Shown here: piece after piece, positions 49,603 through 58,396 of the stretch
Numbering within the stretch: position 1 is the stretch's first letter
How the letters are laid out: each line of letters starts with the position of its first letter
NCBI GenBank assembly: GCA_019119555.1
Contig: DWWU01000019.1
Coordinates: 23,259-87,258 of the forward strand
Length of the DNA: 64,000 nt
Origin: Candidatus Fusicatenibacter intestinigallinarum
GTDB taxonomy: Bacteria; Bacillota; Clostridia; Lachnospirales; Lachnospiraceae
Direction: 5' to 3'
Translations under genes and position numbers: made by a program
The notes under the pieces: generated by a model
The model's database searches: none
What the model was told of the DNA's origin: nothing
Seen by the model: only the letters and a program-made list of their open reading frames with translations

Positions 49603-51636
49603 TTACCCGTTTTCCAGAAAGCGTTTTTCAAACTCGGAGACGGTGACGGGACTGGAATAATAGTATCCCTGCCCGTACTGACAGCCGGCTTCGCCGAGCC
49701 GGTTATGCTGATCACTGGTTTCCACCGCGCCGGCAGTGGAGACCGGTGTCCGGATCCGGCCGTTCTCGTATGGAGCCTGTTCCAGAGACACATGGGAGCC
49801 GGAGAGGTTGTCCCGGGTGGTGGAGACATAAAATCCGGCCTGCAGAAACTGCTCAAGAGCAGAGTTCAGGGGACGGCGGCCGGTCTGTCCGGTGATATCG
49901 CTCAGTTTCAGGCAGAGTAATTCAGGCGGCACGTTGTAAGTAGCGCACAGAGAACGGATTTTGCGGACAATGTCGTGTTCCAGCAGTGTGCGGGAAGAGA
50001 GATTGACTGTAATCCGTACGGGAGATTTTCCCTGATCGATCCACTTCCGAAGCAGCTGACAGACGGTTTCCAGAACAAAGAAGTCAATATGGCGGATCAG
50101 CCCCTCCGATTCGTACAGCGGAAGGAATTTTCCGGGCATGACAAGCGCGCCGGAGGGATCCTTCCGGCGTACCAGGGCTTCTGCTCCGGTGACCTTTCCG
50201 GTCTGAAGTTCCACCTTCGGCTGCAGATGAATCAGAAAACGCCCTTCGGAAATATCATTGAGAACCTGCCGGGACAGGCTGAAGGAATGATTGTATTCCC
50301 CGTGGATCGACTGCTTGTAGTAGGACTGTTTTTCCAGATACATTTGATTGTCGGCTTCGGTGATCAGAGCGGAGAGATTGTAAGGCGCGGTTTCCCAGAT
50401 ACTTCCAATAGACACATTGACCTGCGTATCGCTCTTTGCTGTCTGCCGCAGTGTTTCCGCCTGCTGAAGGAAAGTTTCCTCATCAATATCCGGACAGAAA
50501 GCGATGAATTCGTCGCCTCCGGTGCGGAAAACATAGGGCTGGAAGGAGAGGGCCAGCATATCCGCCGCTTTTTTGATCAGGTGGTCGCCGTATTTGTGCC
50601 CGTAGGTGTCGTTGGCGATTTTCAGACCGTTCAGATCCATATAAACGATGCCCAGAGAGGTCGGGGGACTGTCCTCCAGAATCTGGAGAAATTCCATATA
50701 CTTGTTGCGGTTGAACTGACCGGTCAGAAGATCAATATAGCTCATTTTTTCCAGCCGCGCAGTCATTTTCCGCTTCTGGATATCATTGGCGATAAAGTAA
50801 CTGACGGAGGTGAGCAGCGTCAGGTCCTCCGTGCCGGAGGACGGATTGTCCACGCCGATCAGTCCGGTGATGGCGCCGTTTTCCGTCAGCGGTACGGAGA
50901 TCAGACTTTCCGTTCTTAAATCCGCCAGTACTTTGCGAAGCGCTCCGGTGGGATCGGAGATGGGATCCGGCGGGCTGATACAGAAGCTGCCCTTTTCCCG
51001 GTAGGATTCCAGGCACAGGGAGATGGACGCAAGGGGAATCTGCTGCTGTTCCTGCTGCTTTTTTTCTGCGCCGGGCGCGCACCATTCGCAGGTGTTGCTG
51101 CAGGTGTCGTTTTCCGGAGAGAATTCGAAAATGCAGGCCCGCTCTCCGCCATAAAATTCGCCGATAATCTTCAGAAGCCCGAAGATGGCTGTCTGCATAT
51201 TTTCATTTTCGGAAAGTGTCTGGACGCAGCGCAGAAGCGTCTCCTCGCGGCTTAGTTTCCTGCTCAGCATCAGATGGAGATTTTCCGCTTCTGTGATATC
51301 GGAGGCGATTTCCAGCCGTGCCATCCGTCCGTCGGGGAGCCGCAGCTTTTTGTCTTTCAGAACAAACCAGCGGTTCAGCTTTCTGTTGTACCGCTTCCAG
51401 GTATAGAACGTGTGCTCGTTCAGCCGGGAACTGGTGCAGAAAGAACAGGGGGAATCCAAGCCCTGCAGTACTTCGTAGCAGGGCCGCCCCACATAGTCTT
51501 CTTCGTTGTCTCTGATGCCAAGAAGCCTGCGGCAGTACCGGTTCATATAGAGCAGCCGGAAGGTATCGGTTTCCGAGAGATAGACGGCGCTTTCCATTTC
51601 GTCCAGAATCATTTTTTCGTAAGCATTCCACTCCAA
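49603..51636 (-). CDS. PAS-GAF-GGDEF protein with a degenerate EAL domain
   Basis: 677 residues. Order: PAS-like domain (about 10-115), GAF-like domain (about 135-290), GGDEF domain with intact RTGGDEFIAF near residue 400, so it should make cyclic di-GMP, then an EAL domain from about residue 455. The EAL domain keeps GAEALVR and NLSS but has LKLSD for LEITE, lacks DDFG and the catalytic Lys, and appears shortened before the final GQGYYYSSPV. Phosphodiesterase activity is therefore unlikely. No membrane span. The start is TTG with AGGAGG upstream; ATG eight codons later is an alternative. Confidence 0.9.
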   Translation of the reverse strand: MEWNAYEKMILDEMESAVYLSETDTFRLLYMNRYCRRLLGIRDNEEDYVGRPCYEVLQGLDSPCSFCTSSRLNEHTFYTWKRYNRKLNRWFVLKDKKLRLPDGRMARLEIASDITEAENLHLMLSRKLSREETLLRCVQTLSENENMQTAIFGLLKIIGEFYGGERACIFEFSPENDTCSNTCEWCAPGAEKKQQEQQQIPLASISLCLESYREKGSFCISPPDPISDPTGALRKVLADLRTESLISVPLTENGAITGLIGVDNPSSGTEDLTLLTSVSYFIANDIQKRKMTARLEKMSYIDLLTGQFNRNKYMEFLQILEDSPPTSLGIVYMDLNGLKIANDTYGHKYGDHLIKKAADMLALSFQPYVFRTGGDEFIAFCPDIDEETFLQQAETLRQTAKSDTQVNVSIGSIWETAPYNLSALITEADNQMYLEKQSYYKQSIHGEYNHSFSLSRQVLNDISEGRFLIHLQPKVELQTGKVTGAEALVRRKDPSGALVMPGKFLPLYESEGLIRHIDFFVLETVCQLLRKWIDQGKSPVRITVNLSSRTLLEHDIVRKIRSLCATYNVPPELLCLKLSDITGQTGRRPLNSALEQFLQAGFYVSTTRDNLSGSHVSLEQAPYENGRIRTPVSTAGAVETSDQHNRLGEAGCQYGQGYYYSSPVTVSEFEKRFLENG

Positions 51637-51662
51637 AATTATGCTTCCTCCTGGAAATAAAG

Positions 51663-51690
51663 GTTACAGCCCAGCTGCCTGAACTGCTGC
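51663..51690. repeat. Decayed A-type palindrome
   Basis: GTTACAGCCCAGCTGCCTGAACTGCTGC. Confidence 0.6.
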
Positions 51691-51764
51691 AAATAAAGAT
51701 ATCCTTATTATCCTTTCCCGCAGAGCTTTTGTCAATGCATAGAAAAATTTTTTCCATCAGATTG

Positions 51765-51808
51765 GTTACCGTTCAGCCAGCTGAACTGCAACTGCATCCG
51801 GCCCGGAT
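51765..51808. repeat. Palindromic repeat: A module with B remnant
   Basis: GTTACCGTTCAGCCAGCTGAACTGCAAC (51765-51792) followed by GCATCCGGCCCGGAT, a B module deleted down to its outer arms. Confidence 0.8.
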
Positions 51809-51809
51809 A

Positions 51810-52670
51810 TTATTCTCCGGTCAGATCCTTCAGGGAGCCGAAGGAATAGCCCATTTCTTCCCAGCGTGTCAGCAGTTCGTCGAGAATTTCCCCGTTGGTG
51901 CGGGAGGTGTTATGGAGCAGAACAATGGCGCCGGGATGGATTCTTCCGAGAAGCTTTTCAAAAGCCTCCTCGTGGGTGGGCTGTTCCTCCTGAAGCCAGT
52001 CGACATAGGCGAGGCTCCAGAAAAAGGTATGGTAGCCAAGTTCCTTTGCCATGCTCAGGTTTTCCGTACTGTAGACGCCTCTTGGCGGGCGGTAATAGCG
52101 GGGCATTTCCTCGCCGGTCACTTCTCTGTAAAGGTCCTCAACTTTTACAAGCTCTTCCCGGAAAGCGTCCAGGGAAGAAATCCCGGACATATCCGGGTGG
52201 CTGAAGGTATGATTTCCCACAATATGCCCCTGTGCCGTCATCTGCCGGATCAGATCCGGGTTGTCGCGGACGAAATTTCCGACGACAAAAAAGGCTGCGG
52301 GGGCATTATGTTTTTCCAGGGCCTCCAGAATCGCCGGAGTATTCCCGTTTTCATAGCCACAGTCGAAGGTCAGATACAGGATTTTTTCATCGGTATCCCG
52401 GAGAAAATAAGCATTGTATTTCTCCAGTTCCTCAATGGTGGCGTTTCCGGTGGGAGCTTTGCCCTCTTCGGAAAATCCCAGCCCCCAGTTTTCGCTGGCG
52501 GAAGGCGGCGAAGCTGCGGTTTCCAGGGCGGCGACTCCCCGTGCCAGCAGATGACCCGTCAGAAAAGCGGCGGAAAACAAAAGCAGCAGTTTCAGACAGG
52601 AGCGGGGCTTCAGAGGAGGAATACGGGAAAGAAGCTGTTTTCCGGCGGAGCGGATTTTTTCAACATACAT
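51810..52670 (-). CDS. pdaA: Polysaccharide deacetylase, PdaA-like
   Basis: 286 residues: an N-terminal membrane anchor (about 25-45, LKLLLLFSAAFLTGHLLA), then NWGLGFSEEGKAPTGNATIEELEKYNAYFL, a stretch typical of PdaA, and a NodB domain with LTFDCGYENG (catalytic Asp pair region), HTFSHPD (metal His residues), RPPRG and LLHNTS. PdaA removes acetyl from muramic acid to make the muramic delta-lactam of spore cortex, so a spore former is implied if the assignment holds; other NodB deacetylases are the alternative. Confidence 0.85.
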   Translation of the reverse strand: MYVEKIRSAGKQLLSRIPPLKPRSCLKLLLLFSAAFLTGHLLARGVAALETAASPPSASENWGLGFSEEGKAPTGNATIEELEKYNAYFLRDTDEKILYLTFDCGYENGNTPAILEALEKHNAPAAFFVVGNFVRDNPDLIRQMTAQGHIVGNHTFSHPDMSGISSLDAFREELVKVEDLYREVTGEEMPRYYRPPRGVYSTENLSMAKELGYHTFFWSLAYVDWLQEEQPTHEEAFEKLLGRIHPGAIVLLHNTSRTNGEILDELLTRWEEMGYSFGSLKDLTGE

Positions 52671-52735
52671 GAGATGGATTACCTGCGGAGTTCTCTTTGC
52701 CTTCAGTCTATGTGAAAGAGAGGATGTTTATGAAC

Positions 52736-52762
52736 ATCGCTTTGCGACGGGCCGCGAAGCGA
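52736..52762. repeat. Core of a B module
   Basis: ACATCGCTTTGCGACGGGCCGCGAAGCGATGT carries the ATCGC/GCGAT core arms of module B. Decayed. Confidence 0.4.
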
Positions 52763-52881
52763 TGTATCAAAGGATAGATATGGTCTTCGGGAGGATTTTC
52801 TGGTACAATCGTAAAGATGGATACCGGCAGCGGAAATGCCGGAGACAAAGAGAAATCCGTACAGAAGGAGGAAAATTTGCC

Positions 52882-53796
52882 GTGGAGCGTTTGGAATTTT
52901 TGAAAAATCAGGGGATCCGTGAGGAGCTTCAGAGAGGAGTGGAGGAGTTCCGCCGTGCATACAGCGGGCAGCAGACAGAGCCGGACAGAGTGCAGAAGCC
53001 GGAGGTTCTTTTTTTCGGGCGGGAGATTCTGGAGATGGCCATTGCGGCTTTGCTGGAGGGGGAGAATCTGCTGCTCACAGGAGAGAAGGCAACGGGAAAA
53101 AATGTGCTGGCGGAGACCCTGGCGTGGATCTTTGAACGGCCGGCGTACACAGTTTCTTTTCATGTAAATATGGGGAGCGCGGAGCTGATCGGAACAGATA
53201 CGTTCCGGAATAATGAGGTGACACTCCGTGAGGGAAGCGTTTCGCGCTGCGCCAGAGCAGGAGGATTTGGGATTCTCGATGAGATCAATATGGCGAAGAA
53301 TGATGCGGTGAGCGTGCTCCATGCGATGCTGGATGACCGGAGGATCATCGATGTGCCGGGGTACGACAGAATCTTGCTGCATCCGGCGGCTCGCTTTATC
53401 GGGACGATGAATTACGGCTATGCGGGAACCAGAGAGCTGAACGAGGCTCTGGTTTCCCGTTTCCTGGTGATCGACATGCCGATGCAGAATGAGGAAACCC
53501 TGGGATATCTGATGGATACCATGTTTCCGGGTATGAAGAAAGAGGCGAAGAAAGCTTTTGTGGGTCTGTATCTGGATCTGCAGAAAAAAGCGGAGCAGGC
53601 GGAGATTTCCACGAAGGCGCTGGATCTGAGAGGACTGATCGGGGCGCTCCGGACGGTACGGGCAGGTCTGTCCCCGTGGCAGGCGGTGAAGATGGGGATT
53701 GTCAACAAGTGTTTTGATATCTATGAGCGCGAAATTGTCCAGGACGCGGCGATGACGAGAATTCCTCTTGACTGGTCGAAAGGAGACGTGTTCTGA
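52882..53796 (+). CDS. MoxR-type AAA+ ATPase
   Basis: 304 residues: Walker A LLTGEKATGKNVLAE near residue 71, Walker B and sensor region FGILDEINMAKNDAVSVLHAMLDDRRIIDVPGYDRI, GTMNYGYAGTRELNEALVSRF, then a lid domain. Such ATPases act as chaperones with a VWA partner to insert metal or assemble complexes. Start GTG 52882 is chosen because AAGGAGG lies upstream; the longer ORF runs through a decayed repeat. Its stop overlaps the ATG of the VWA gene by one base. Confidence 0.87.
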   Translation: MERLEFLKNQGIREELQRGVEEFRRAYSGQQTEPDRVQKPEVLFFGREILEMAIAALLEGENLLLTGEKATGKNVLAETLAWIFERPAYTVSFHVNMGSAELIGTDTFRNNEVTLREGSVSRCARAGGFGILDEINMAKNDAVSVLHAMLDDRRIIDVPGYDRILLHPAARFIGTMNYGYAGTRELNEALVSRFLVIDMPMQNEETLGYLMDTMFPGMKKEAKKAFVGLYLDLQKKAEQAEISTKALDLRGLIGALRTVRAGLSPWQAVKMGIVNKCFDIYEREIVQDAAMTRIPLDWSKGDVF

Positions 53797-55592
53797 TGGA
53801 AAAAAGGAACAGCCCTGCGGAAGCGGATAACCGGCTGGAGACAGAAAACAGGATTCGGAATCTGGTCTGGACGGTAAGCGGGGATTACACGCTGAACGTA
53901 CGGCCGGATGTGGAACGGTTCCGAAGGGAGAAATATTGTGTGCTCTATGACTGTATCCGGCAGGGGGCTTTTGCCGCGTGGTTTGATCAGGAGGCGTACC
54001 AGCTGTATCTTGTAAAAAAGATTTACTGTCATGCAATGGAGGAGCCCCTGAAGATGATCGCCTCCCTGGTGACAGAGGCCGCGGTGAGCCGGCGCCTGCT
54101 GGAGGAGAGAAAAGGAGTGGCCGGCATCCGTCGGATGGCCTGTGAGGAACTGCTGGATCATGAATTTTCCGTGCTGTGTTCCAGTGCGCCGGGGCAGCTC
54201 AGGCTTGCATGGATCCGCAGCCTGGCAGATCCGGAATACCGGGCGGGAGGCAATACAGGGAAATGGCTGGAACTTCTGAAAACCGCGGAGACAGAGGAAG
54301 ATACCCAGGCGCTGATCCGGCTGACGGATATCCTTTATAACCAGATGATGGAGCCGGATTTTGAAAGAAAAAAGGGAACGCTGGAACAGGTTCTTGCCGT
54401 GACCGTGGAGGAACTGAAAGAATTTTCCTGGCAGGATTTTCTGTCGGAAGAGATGTATGAGGACGCGCTGGAAAGTTATCTGGAAAAGCTTTCCCTGGAT
54501 ATGCTTTCCATGCCCGAAGCAGGGGAAACGGAGCGGGAGGAAGAGGAGACAGAAGAAGACAAAGAGAATCCGAAGAAGAAAAAAATCATCGTTGTGGATG
54601 AGGAAGCGCTGGCAAAAATGCACAGTTATGTGGAGCTGAACTACGGAAAAACCTGGCTGACTCCCGCCCAGGAAAAACAGAAAAACAGGAAGCTCTGCCA
54701 GGGAATACATGAGGACTGCAGTCTGTATTATACGGAGGGAATTCTGAAACATCCGGTCAGGAAAAATTATCAGCTGGCATATGCGCAGAAGCAGAAGGAC
54801 AAAAATCTTCACGCCTATTATGACGCCCACAGGGAGGTAAAGCAGAATATCCGTCAGCTGACGGAGTCTCTGCGGAAAGCGCTGGTGCTTCGGGAAGACA
54901 TTCAGTATATTCCGTCAGACACCGGGGCAATTGTGCCTTCCTGGGTATGGAAGGCGGGGAGATGTCCCCACGGAACACTGTTTCTGAAGGAACAGAAAAA
55001 TGATTCAATGGAATTTGTTGTGGATGTGCTGATCGACGCCAGCGGTTCCCAGAGGGCAAGGCAGGCGCAGGTGGCGATGCAGGGATTTATTCTCAGTGAG
55101 ACGCTGAGCAATCTGGGCATTCCGTTTCGGGTGATGAGTTTCTGCACGTTCTGGGATTATACGATTCTCCACAGATTTCGGGATTATGAGGACGACAGAA
55201 AGAGCAACGCCAATCTCTTTGAGTATATGACTTCTTCCAACAACCGGGACGGCCTGGCGATCCGGGCGGCAGGGATGGACCTGATGGCGAGGGAAGAATC
55301 CCGGAAGCTGCTGATCGTGCTCAGCGACGGAAAACCTTACGACGTGCTGCTGAACCGGCCGGGCAGCAGAAATCCGGAGCCTTACCGCGGGGAGTATGCG
55401 GTGGAAGACACGGCGCGGGAGGTTCTGCGGCTGCGTCAGCAGGGAGCGGCGGTTCTGGGCGTGTTTGCAGGAGAAGAGAAGGAGCTTTCGGCGGAGCGGA
55501 AGATTTTCGGGAAAGATTTTGCGTATATCCGGGATATCAGGAATTTTGCCGGGACAGTGGGAAGATATCTGCTGCGTCAGATCGAGGAGTAA
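53796..55592 (+). CDS. VWA-domain partner of the MoxR ATPase
   Basis: 598 residues: a long helical N-terminal part (to about 400) with an acidic stretch (EAGETEREEEETEEDKENPKKKK near 240-265), and a C-terminal VWA domain with the MIDAS motif DVLIDASGSQ (about residue 408) and LLIVLSDGKPYD. The layout resembles CobT/NorD-type partners of MoxR ATPases. No cobalamin or denitrification gene is nearby, so the client is unknown. Coupled to the ATPase gene by a one-base overlap. Confidence 0.87.
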   Translation: MEKRNSPAEADNRLETENRIRNLVWTVSGDYTLNVRPDVERFRREKYCVLYDCIRQGAFAAWFDQEAYQLYLVKKIYCHAMEEPLKMIASLVTEAAVSRRLLEERKGVAGIRRMACEELLDHEFSVLCSSAPGQLRLAWIRSLADPEYRAGGNTGKWLELLKTAETEEDTQALIRLTDILYNQMMEPDFERKKGTLEQVLAVTVEELKEFSWQDFLSEEMYEDALESYLEKLSLDMLSMPEAGETEREEEETEEDKENPKKKKIIVVDEEALAKMHSYVELNYGKTWLTPAQEKQKNRKLCQGIHEDCSLYYTEGILKHPVRKNYQLAYAQKQKDKNLHAYYDAHREVKQNIRQLTESLRKALVLREDIQYIPSDTGAIVPSWVWKAGRCPHGTLFLKEQKNDSMEFVVDVLIDASGSQRARQAQVAMQGFILSETLSNLGIPFRVMSFCTFWDYTILHRFRDYEDDRKSNANLFEYMTSSNNRDGLAIRAAGMDLMAREESRKLLIVLSDGKPYDVLLNRPGSRNPEPYRGEYAVEDTAREVLRLRQQGAAVLGVFAGEEKELSAERKIFGKDFAYIRDIRNFAGTVGRYLLRQIEE

Positions 55593-55685
55593 GACATAAG
55601 AAATTCTTAAGAGTTTTCCCGGATTTTTTTAAGGGGAGCTGTGTATATTTTTCATAAGGCATCGGTCAGGGAAAGCCGTACAGGC

Positions 55686-55786
55686 GCAGCAGTTCAGCCA
55701 GCTGAACTGCTGCGGCATCCGGCCATTGAAAATCGCTTCGCGATGGGCCGGATGCCATGACCGTTCAGTCTGACAAACTGTTGCGA
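55686..55786. repeat. Palindromic repeat (A + B + decayed A)
   Basis: GCAGCAGTTCAGCCAGCTGAACTGCTGC (55686-55713, with compensatory arm changes), B GCATCCGGCCATTGAAAATCGCTTCGCGATGGGCCGGATGC (55715-55755), then GACCGTTCAGTCTGACAAACTGTTGC (55760-55785). Confidence 0.9.
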
Positions 55787-55799
55787 GAGGAGGGATGAT

Positions 55800-56507
55800 A
55801 TGGAACAGGAGACGATCCTTGTGGTGGATGACAACCGGGAGATTGTTTTTTCCGTCAGTGAACTTCTGAGATATGAGAATTACCGTGTGGTGCAGGCCTA
55901 TAACGGGATGGAAGCGCTGGAAGTGCTGGAGCGGGAAAAAGTGGATCTGATTCTTCTGGATGTGATGATGCCCGGGCTGAATGGGCTGTCGGCGCTGATG
56001 AAACTGCGGGAGCGCTGGAAGATTCCCGTAATCATCCTGTCAGCGAAGACGGAGGAGAGTGATAAGGTATCCGGTCTGATGATGGGAGCGGACGATTATA
56101 TCAGCAAGCCGTTTCAGGCGGCGGAACTGATTGCCCGGGTCAGGGCACAGCTGAGGCGGTATCATGTCTGGGGCAGTCAGGCGCCAGAAGAGAATCAGGA
56201 TCTTCTGGTCAACGGAACGCTTGTGCTGGATAAAAAACAGAGAATTGCCGTCGTGGACGGGCGGGACGTGCGGCTCACCGCAAAAGAATACGGCATTCTG
56301 CTTCTGTTGATGGAACATCCGGGACAGGTATTTCCGGCAGAACAGATCTATGAGAGGGTGTGGAACGAGGAGGCGGATTATGCAGTGGAAAATACCGTCA
56401 TGGTTCATATCCGCCATATCCGGGAAAAGATCGAAATTGACGCAAAAAATCCGAGATATGTAAAGGTGGTGTGGGGAATTGGATACAAAATGGAACGATA
56501 TGATTAA
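55800..56507 (+). CDS. OmpR-family response regulator (VanR-like)
   Basis: 235 residues: receiver with phospho-acceptor Asp54 in LILLDVMMPG and the KPFQAAEL motif, then a winged-helix domain (LTAKEYGILLLLMEHPGQVFPAEQIYERVWNEE, VMVHIRHIREKIE, VWGIGYKME). GAGAGGAGGGATGAT precedes the ATG. Its 3-prime end overlaps the kinase gene, so the pair is coupled. Target genes are not evident. Confidence 0.95.
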   Translation: MEQETILVVDDNREIVFSVSELLRYENYRVVQAYNGMEALEVLEREKVDLILLDVMMPGLNGLSALMKLRERWKIPVIILSAKTEESDKVSGLMMGADDYISKPFQAAELIARVRAQLRRYHVWGSQAPEENQDLLVNGTLVLDKKQRIAVVDGRDVRLTAKEYGILLLLMEHPGQVFPAEQIYERVWNEEADYAVENTVMVHIRHIREKIEIDAKNPRYVKVVWGIGYKMERYD

Positions 56508-57786
56508 AAAAATCGGCCGGGGAATTCAGCAGAAAACCTGGAACAAGGAAATTTTCCTGGCAATTCTGGTGATTGGCATGCTGGAATTCGCGCTGTTTGT
56601 CGGCCTGCTGAGAGGGTCTTATTCCACGGGAACCGTATGGATCGTGGGATTTTTTGCCAATCTTCTGCTGGCTCCGGCCGTTCTGGCCGGGACGCAGATT
56701 GTTCTGGAAAAATGGTTTCAGAAGCACGAAGCGGAGGGAAACAGGGATTTTGAAGCGTGGGAAGAACAGTGGACAAAAATACTGTGGATTGTGCGCGGAG
56801 TTTCAGCGGCATTTCTTGTGCTTGCGTTCTGCCTGTTTCTTATGCGAAATTCCGGAGACACTCCGCAGAGAGTATATAATTATGCGCCAAATTATCTGCT
56901 GTTTGCGACGATTTTTCTGCAGTACCGGCTTGTCAGATATCTGCTGGATCTTTCTCTGGCGGAACGTACGGAACAGTATATTGAGGAAATGAAGGAAAAC
57001 AGCCGGATGGAGATGGAGGAGGCGCTGAATAAAGCGGTGGAGATTGAACGGGAGAGCAGGGAAAAGGTGAGCAGAAGCGACAAGCTGCGCATGGACCTGA
57101 TTACCAACGTATCCCATGACCTGAAGACGCCTCTGACATCGCTGGTGGGATATCTGGAACTCCTGAAGAAGGAGGAGCTTGGAGATACTGCGAGAGACTA
57201 TCTGGAGGTGATTACCCGGCGGACCGACAAAATGAAGGAAATGATTGAGAGCCTTTTTTCTCTGGCGAAGGTCAGCAGCGGAAATGTGGAACTGATCCGG
57301 GAGAAAATATCCGTCAATCGTCTGATTGAGCAGATCTTCGCCGATATGGATGACCGGATCAGACAGTCCGGGCTGGAATATATCAGGCGTTTCTGTGAGG
57401 AAGATACCCAGATCGTTACCGATAACCGGTATATGTACCGGATCTGTCAGAACCTGATGGAAAATACGCTGAAATATTCCGCCGGGGGCACGAGGGTGTT
57501 CGTAAAAACATATGTGACTCCGGAGGATCAGGTGGGGCTGGAAATCACCAATACGGCAAATTATCTGATGGATTTCCGGAAGGAGGACATCGTGGAACGG
57601 TTTGTCAGGGGTGATTCTTCCAGAACCACAGAAGGAAACGGACTTGGCCTTGCCATTGTCAGCACATACGCGGGGGCGCTGGGCGGAGCGTTCGATCTTC
57701 AGATTGACTGCGACCAGTTCAAGGCAAAGCTTTTGTTTCCCCGGGGAGACGAAGAACCCGCATCCGGCAGCGGTTCCGCTGAATGA
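56479..57786 (+). CDS. Sensor histidine kinase (VanS-like)
   Basis: 435 residues from the TTG at 56479, or 428 from ATG 56500; both lie inside the regulator gene. Four hydrophobic spans in the first 155 residues with little outside sequence suggest membrane-stress or membrane-embedded sensing. Phospho-acceptor His213 in ITNVSHDLKTPLTSL, ATPase motifs LMENTLKYSAG, and GNGLGLAIV near the end. The C-terminus (SGSGSAE, TGA) falls in a decayed A-type palindrome. Confidence 0.92.
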   Translation: MDTKWNDMIKKIGRGIQQKTWNKEIFLAILVIGMLEFALFVGLLRGSYSTGTVWIVGFFANLLLAPAVLAGTQIVLEKWFQKHEAEGNRDFEAWEEQWTKILWIVRGVSAAFLVLAFCLFLMRNSGDTPQRVYNYAPNYLLFATIFLQYRLVRYLLDLSLAERTEQYIEEMKENSRMEMEEALNKAVEIERESREKVSRSDKLRMDLITNVSHDLKTPLTSLVGYLELLKKEELGDTARDYLEVITRRTDKMKEMIESLFSLAKVSSGNVELIREKISVNRLIEQIFADMDDRIRQSGLEYIRRFCEEDTQIVTDNRYMYRICQNLMENTLKYSAGGTRVFVKTYVTPEDQVGLEITNTANYLMDFRKEDIVERFVRGDSSRTTEGNGLGLAIVSTYAGALGGAFDLQIDCDQFKAKLLFPRGDEEPASGSGSAE

Positions 57787-57870
57787 ACTGCTGCGGAATG
57801 TTAGGGCGTCCGGCCAGTGAAAAGTTACAGGTCTGTGCAGTGAATGCACAGACCTGACTGAACTGTAACG
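57767..57870. repeat. Palindromic repeat: decayed A, B remnant, C and half A
   Basis: GGCAGCGGTTCCGCTGAATGAACTGCTGC (A, decayed, overlapping the kinase stop), GCGTCCGGCCAGTGAAA (B remnant), GGTCTGTGCAGTGAATGCACAGACC (C, 57830-57854) and TGACTGAACTGTAAC. Opposite orientation to the type copy. Confidence 0.82.
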
Positions 57871-57897
57871 GTCTGTACATTTGCTGTTCAATTTCTG

Positions 57898-57926
57898 TTG
57901 ATTTTCGGCTGCAATTGTGGTAGACT
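57898..57926 (+). promoter_or_regulatory. Promoter of the ABC-F leader transcript
   Basis: TTGATT, 17-bp spacer, TAGACT; implies a leader of about 460 bases before the ABC-F start. Confidence 0.55.
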
Positions 57927-58048
57927 GACTGCATCAACGGAACAAAGGAGTATCAAAGAGAACATGATGACAAAATAATCGTTTTTTCAGAAGACAACAG
58001 AGAACAGAGAGATTCGCGGCAGTTCAGAGTGACGGCTGCTACGGATTT

Positions 58049-58076
58049 GTAACCGTTCAGACGACTGAACGGTTAC
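58049..58076. repeat. Palindromic repeat, A module
   Basis: GTAACCGTTCAGACGACTGAACGGTTAC, with the same paired AC-to-CC change as at 47970. Confidence 0.87.
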
Positions 58077-58250
58077 GCGTATTCGCTATATCAGGCGCAG
58101 CTGTTTTCGCATGCTTTTGAAAAAGGGTTTTCTGTCATCACAGCAGAGCAGAAAGCTTTGAAGGCCCTCCGGCAGATTCCCGGACGTCAACCGGAGACCG
58201 GCGAACCGGAATGTATTTCTGTATCTGTGGGGATGTTCTTTTTGCACGGA

Positions 58251-58289
58251 AAACCGCTTTTTCGAAAGAAACGAAAAAGCGGTTTTTTT
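58251..58289 (+). terminator. Terminator in the ABC-F leader
   Basis: AAACCGCTTTTTCG, loop AAAGAAA, CGAAAAAGCGGTTT, then further Ts to T7. It lies about 110 bases before the ABC-F start codon. Confidence 0.82.
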
Positions 58290-58396
58290 GTGCGATACAC
58301 CCGGCAAGCACCCGCCGTGCCTGCACGGGCAGGTATTTGCCGGGTAACGGACAGGCAGCGTATGCTGGGAGCCGGCGCCTGTGACAGGAGGGATGT

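Larger units (their letters stand above)
57933..58396 (+). promoter_or_regulatory. Long leader of the ABC-F gene
   Basis: Contains AAAGGAG followed by a very short ORF ATGATGACAAAATAA (57964-57978), two A-type palindromes (58017-58041 decayed, 58049-58076), an intrinsic terminator (58251-58289) and a large hairpin ACCCGGCAA...TTGCCGGGT (58299-58344). This fits the attenuator layout known for antibiotic-resistance ABC-F genes, but the pairing alternatives are not resolved here. Confidence 0.45.
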
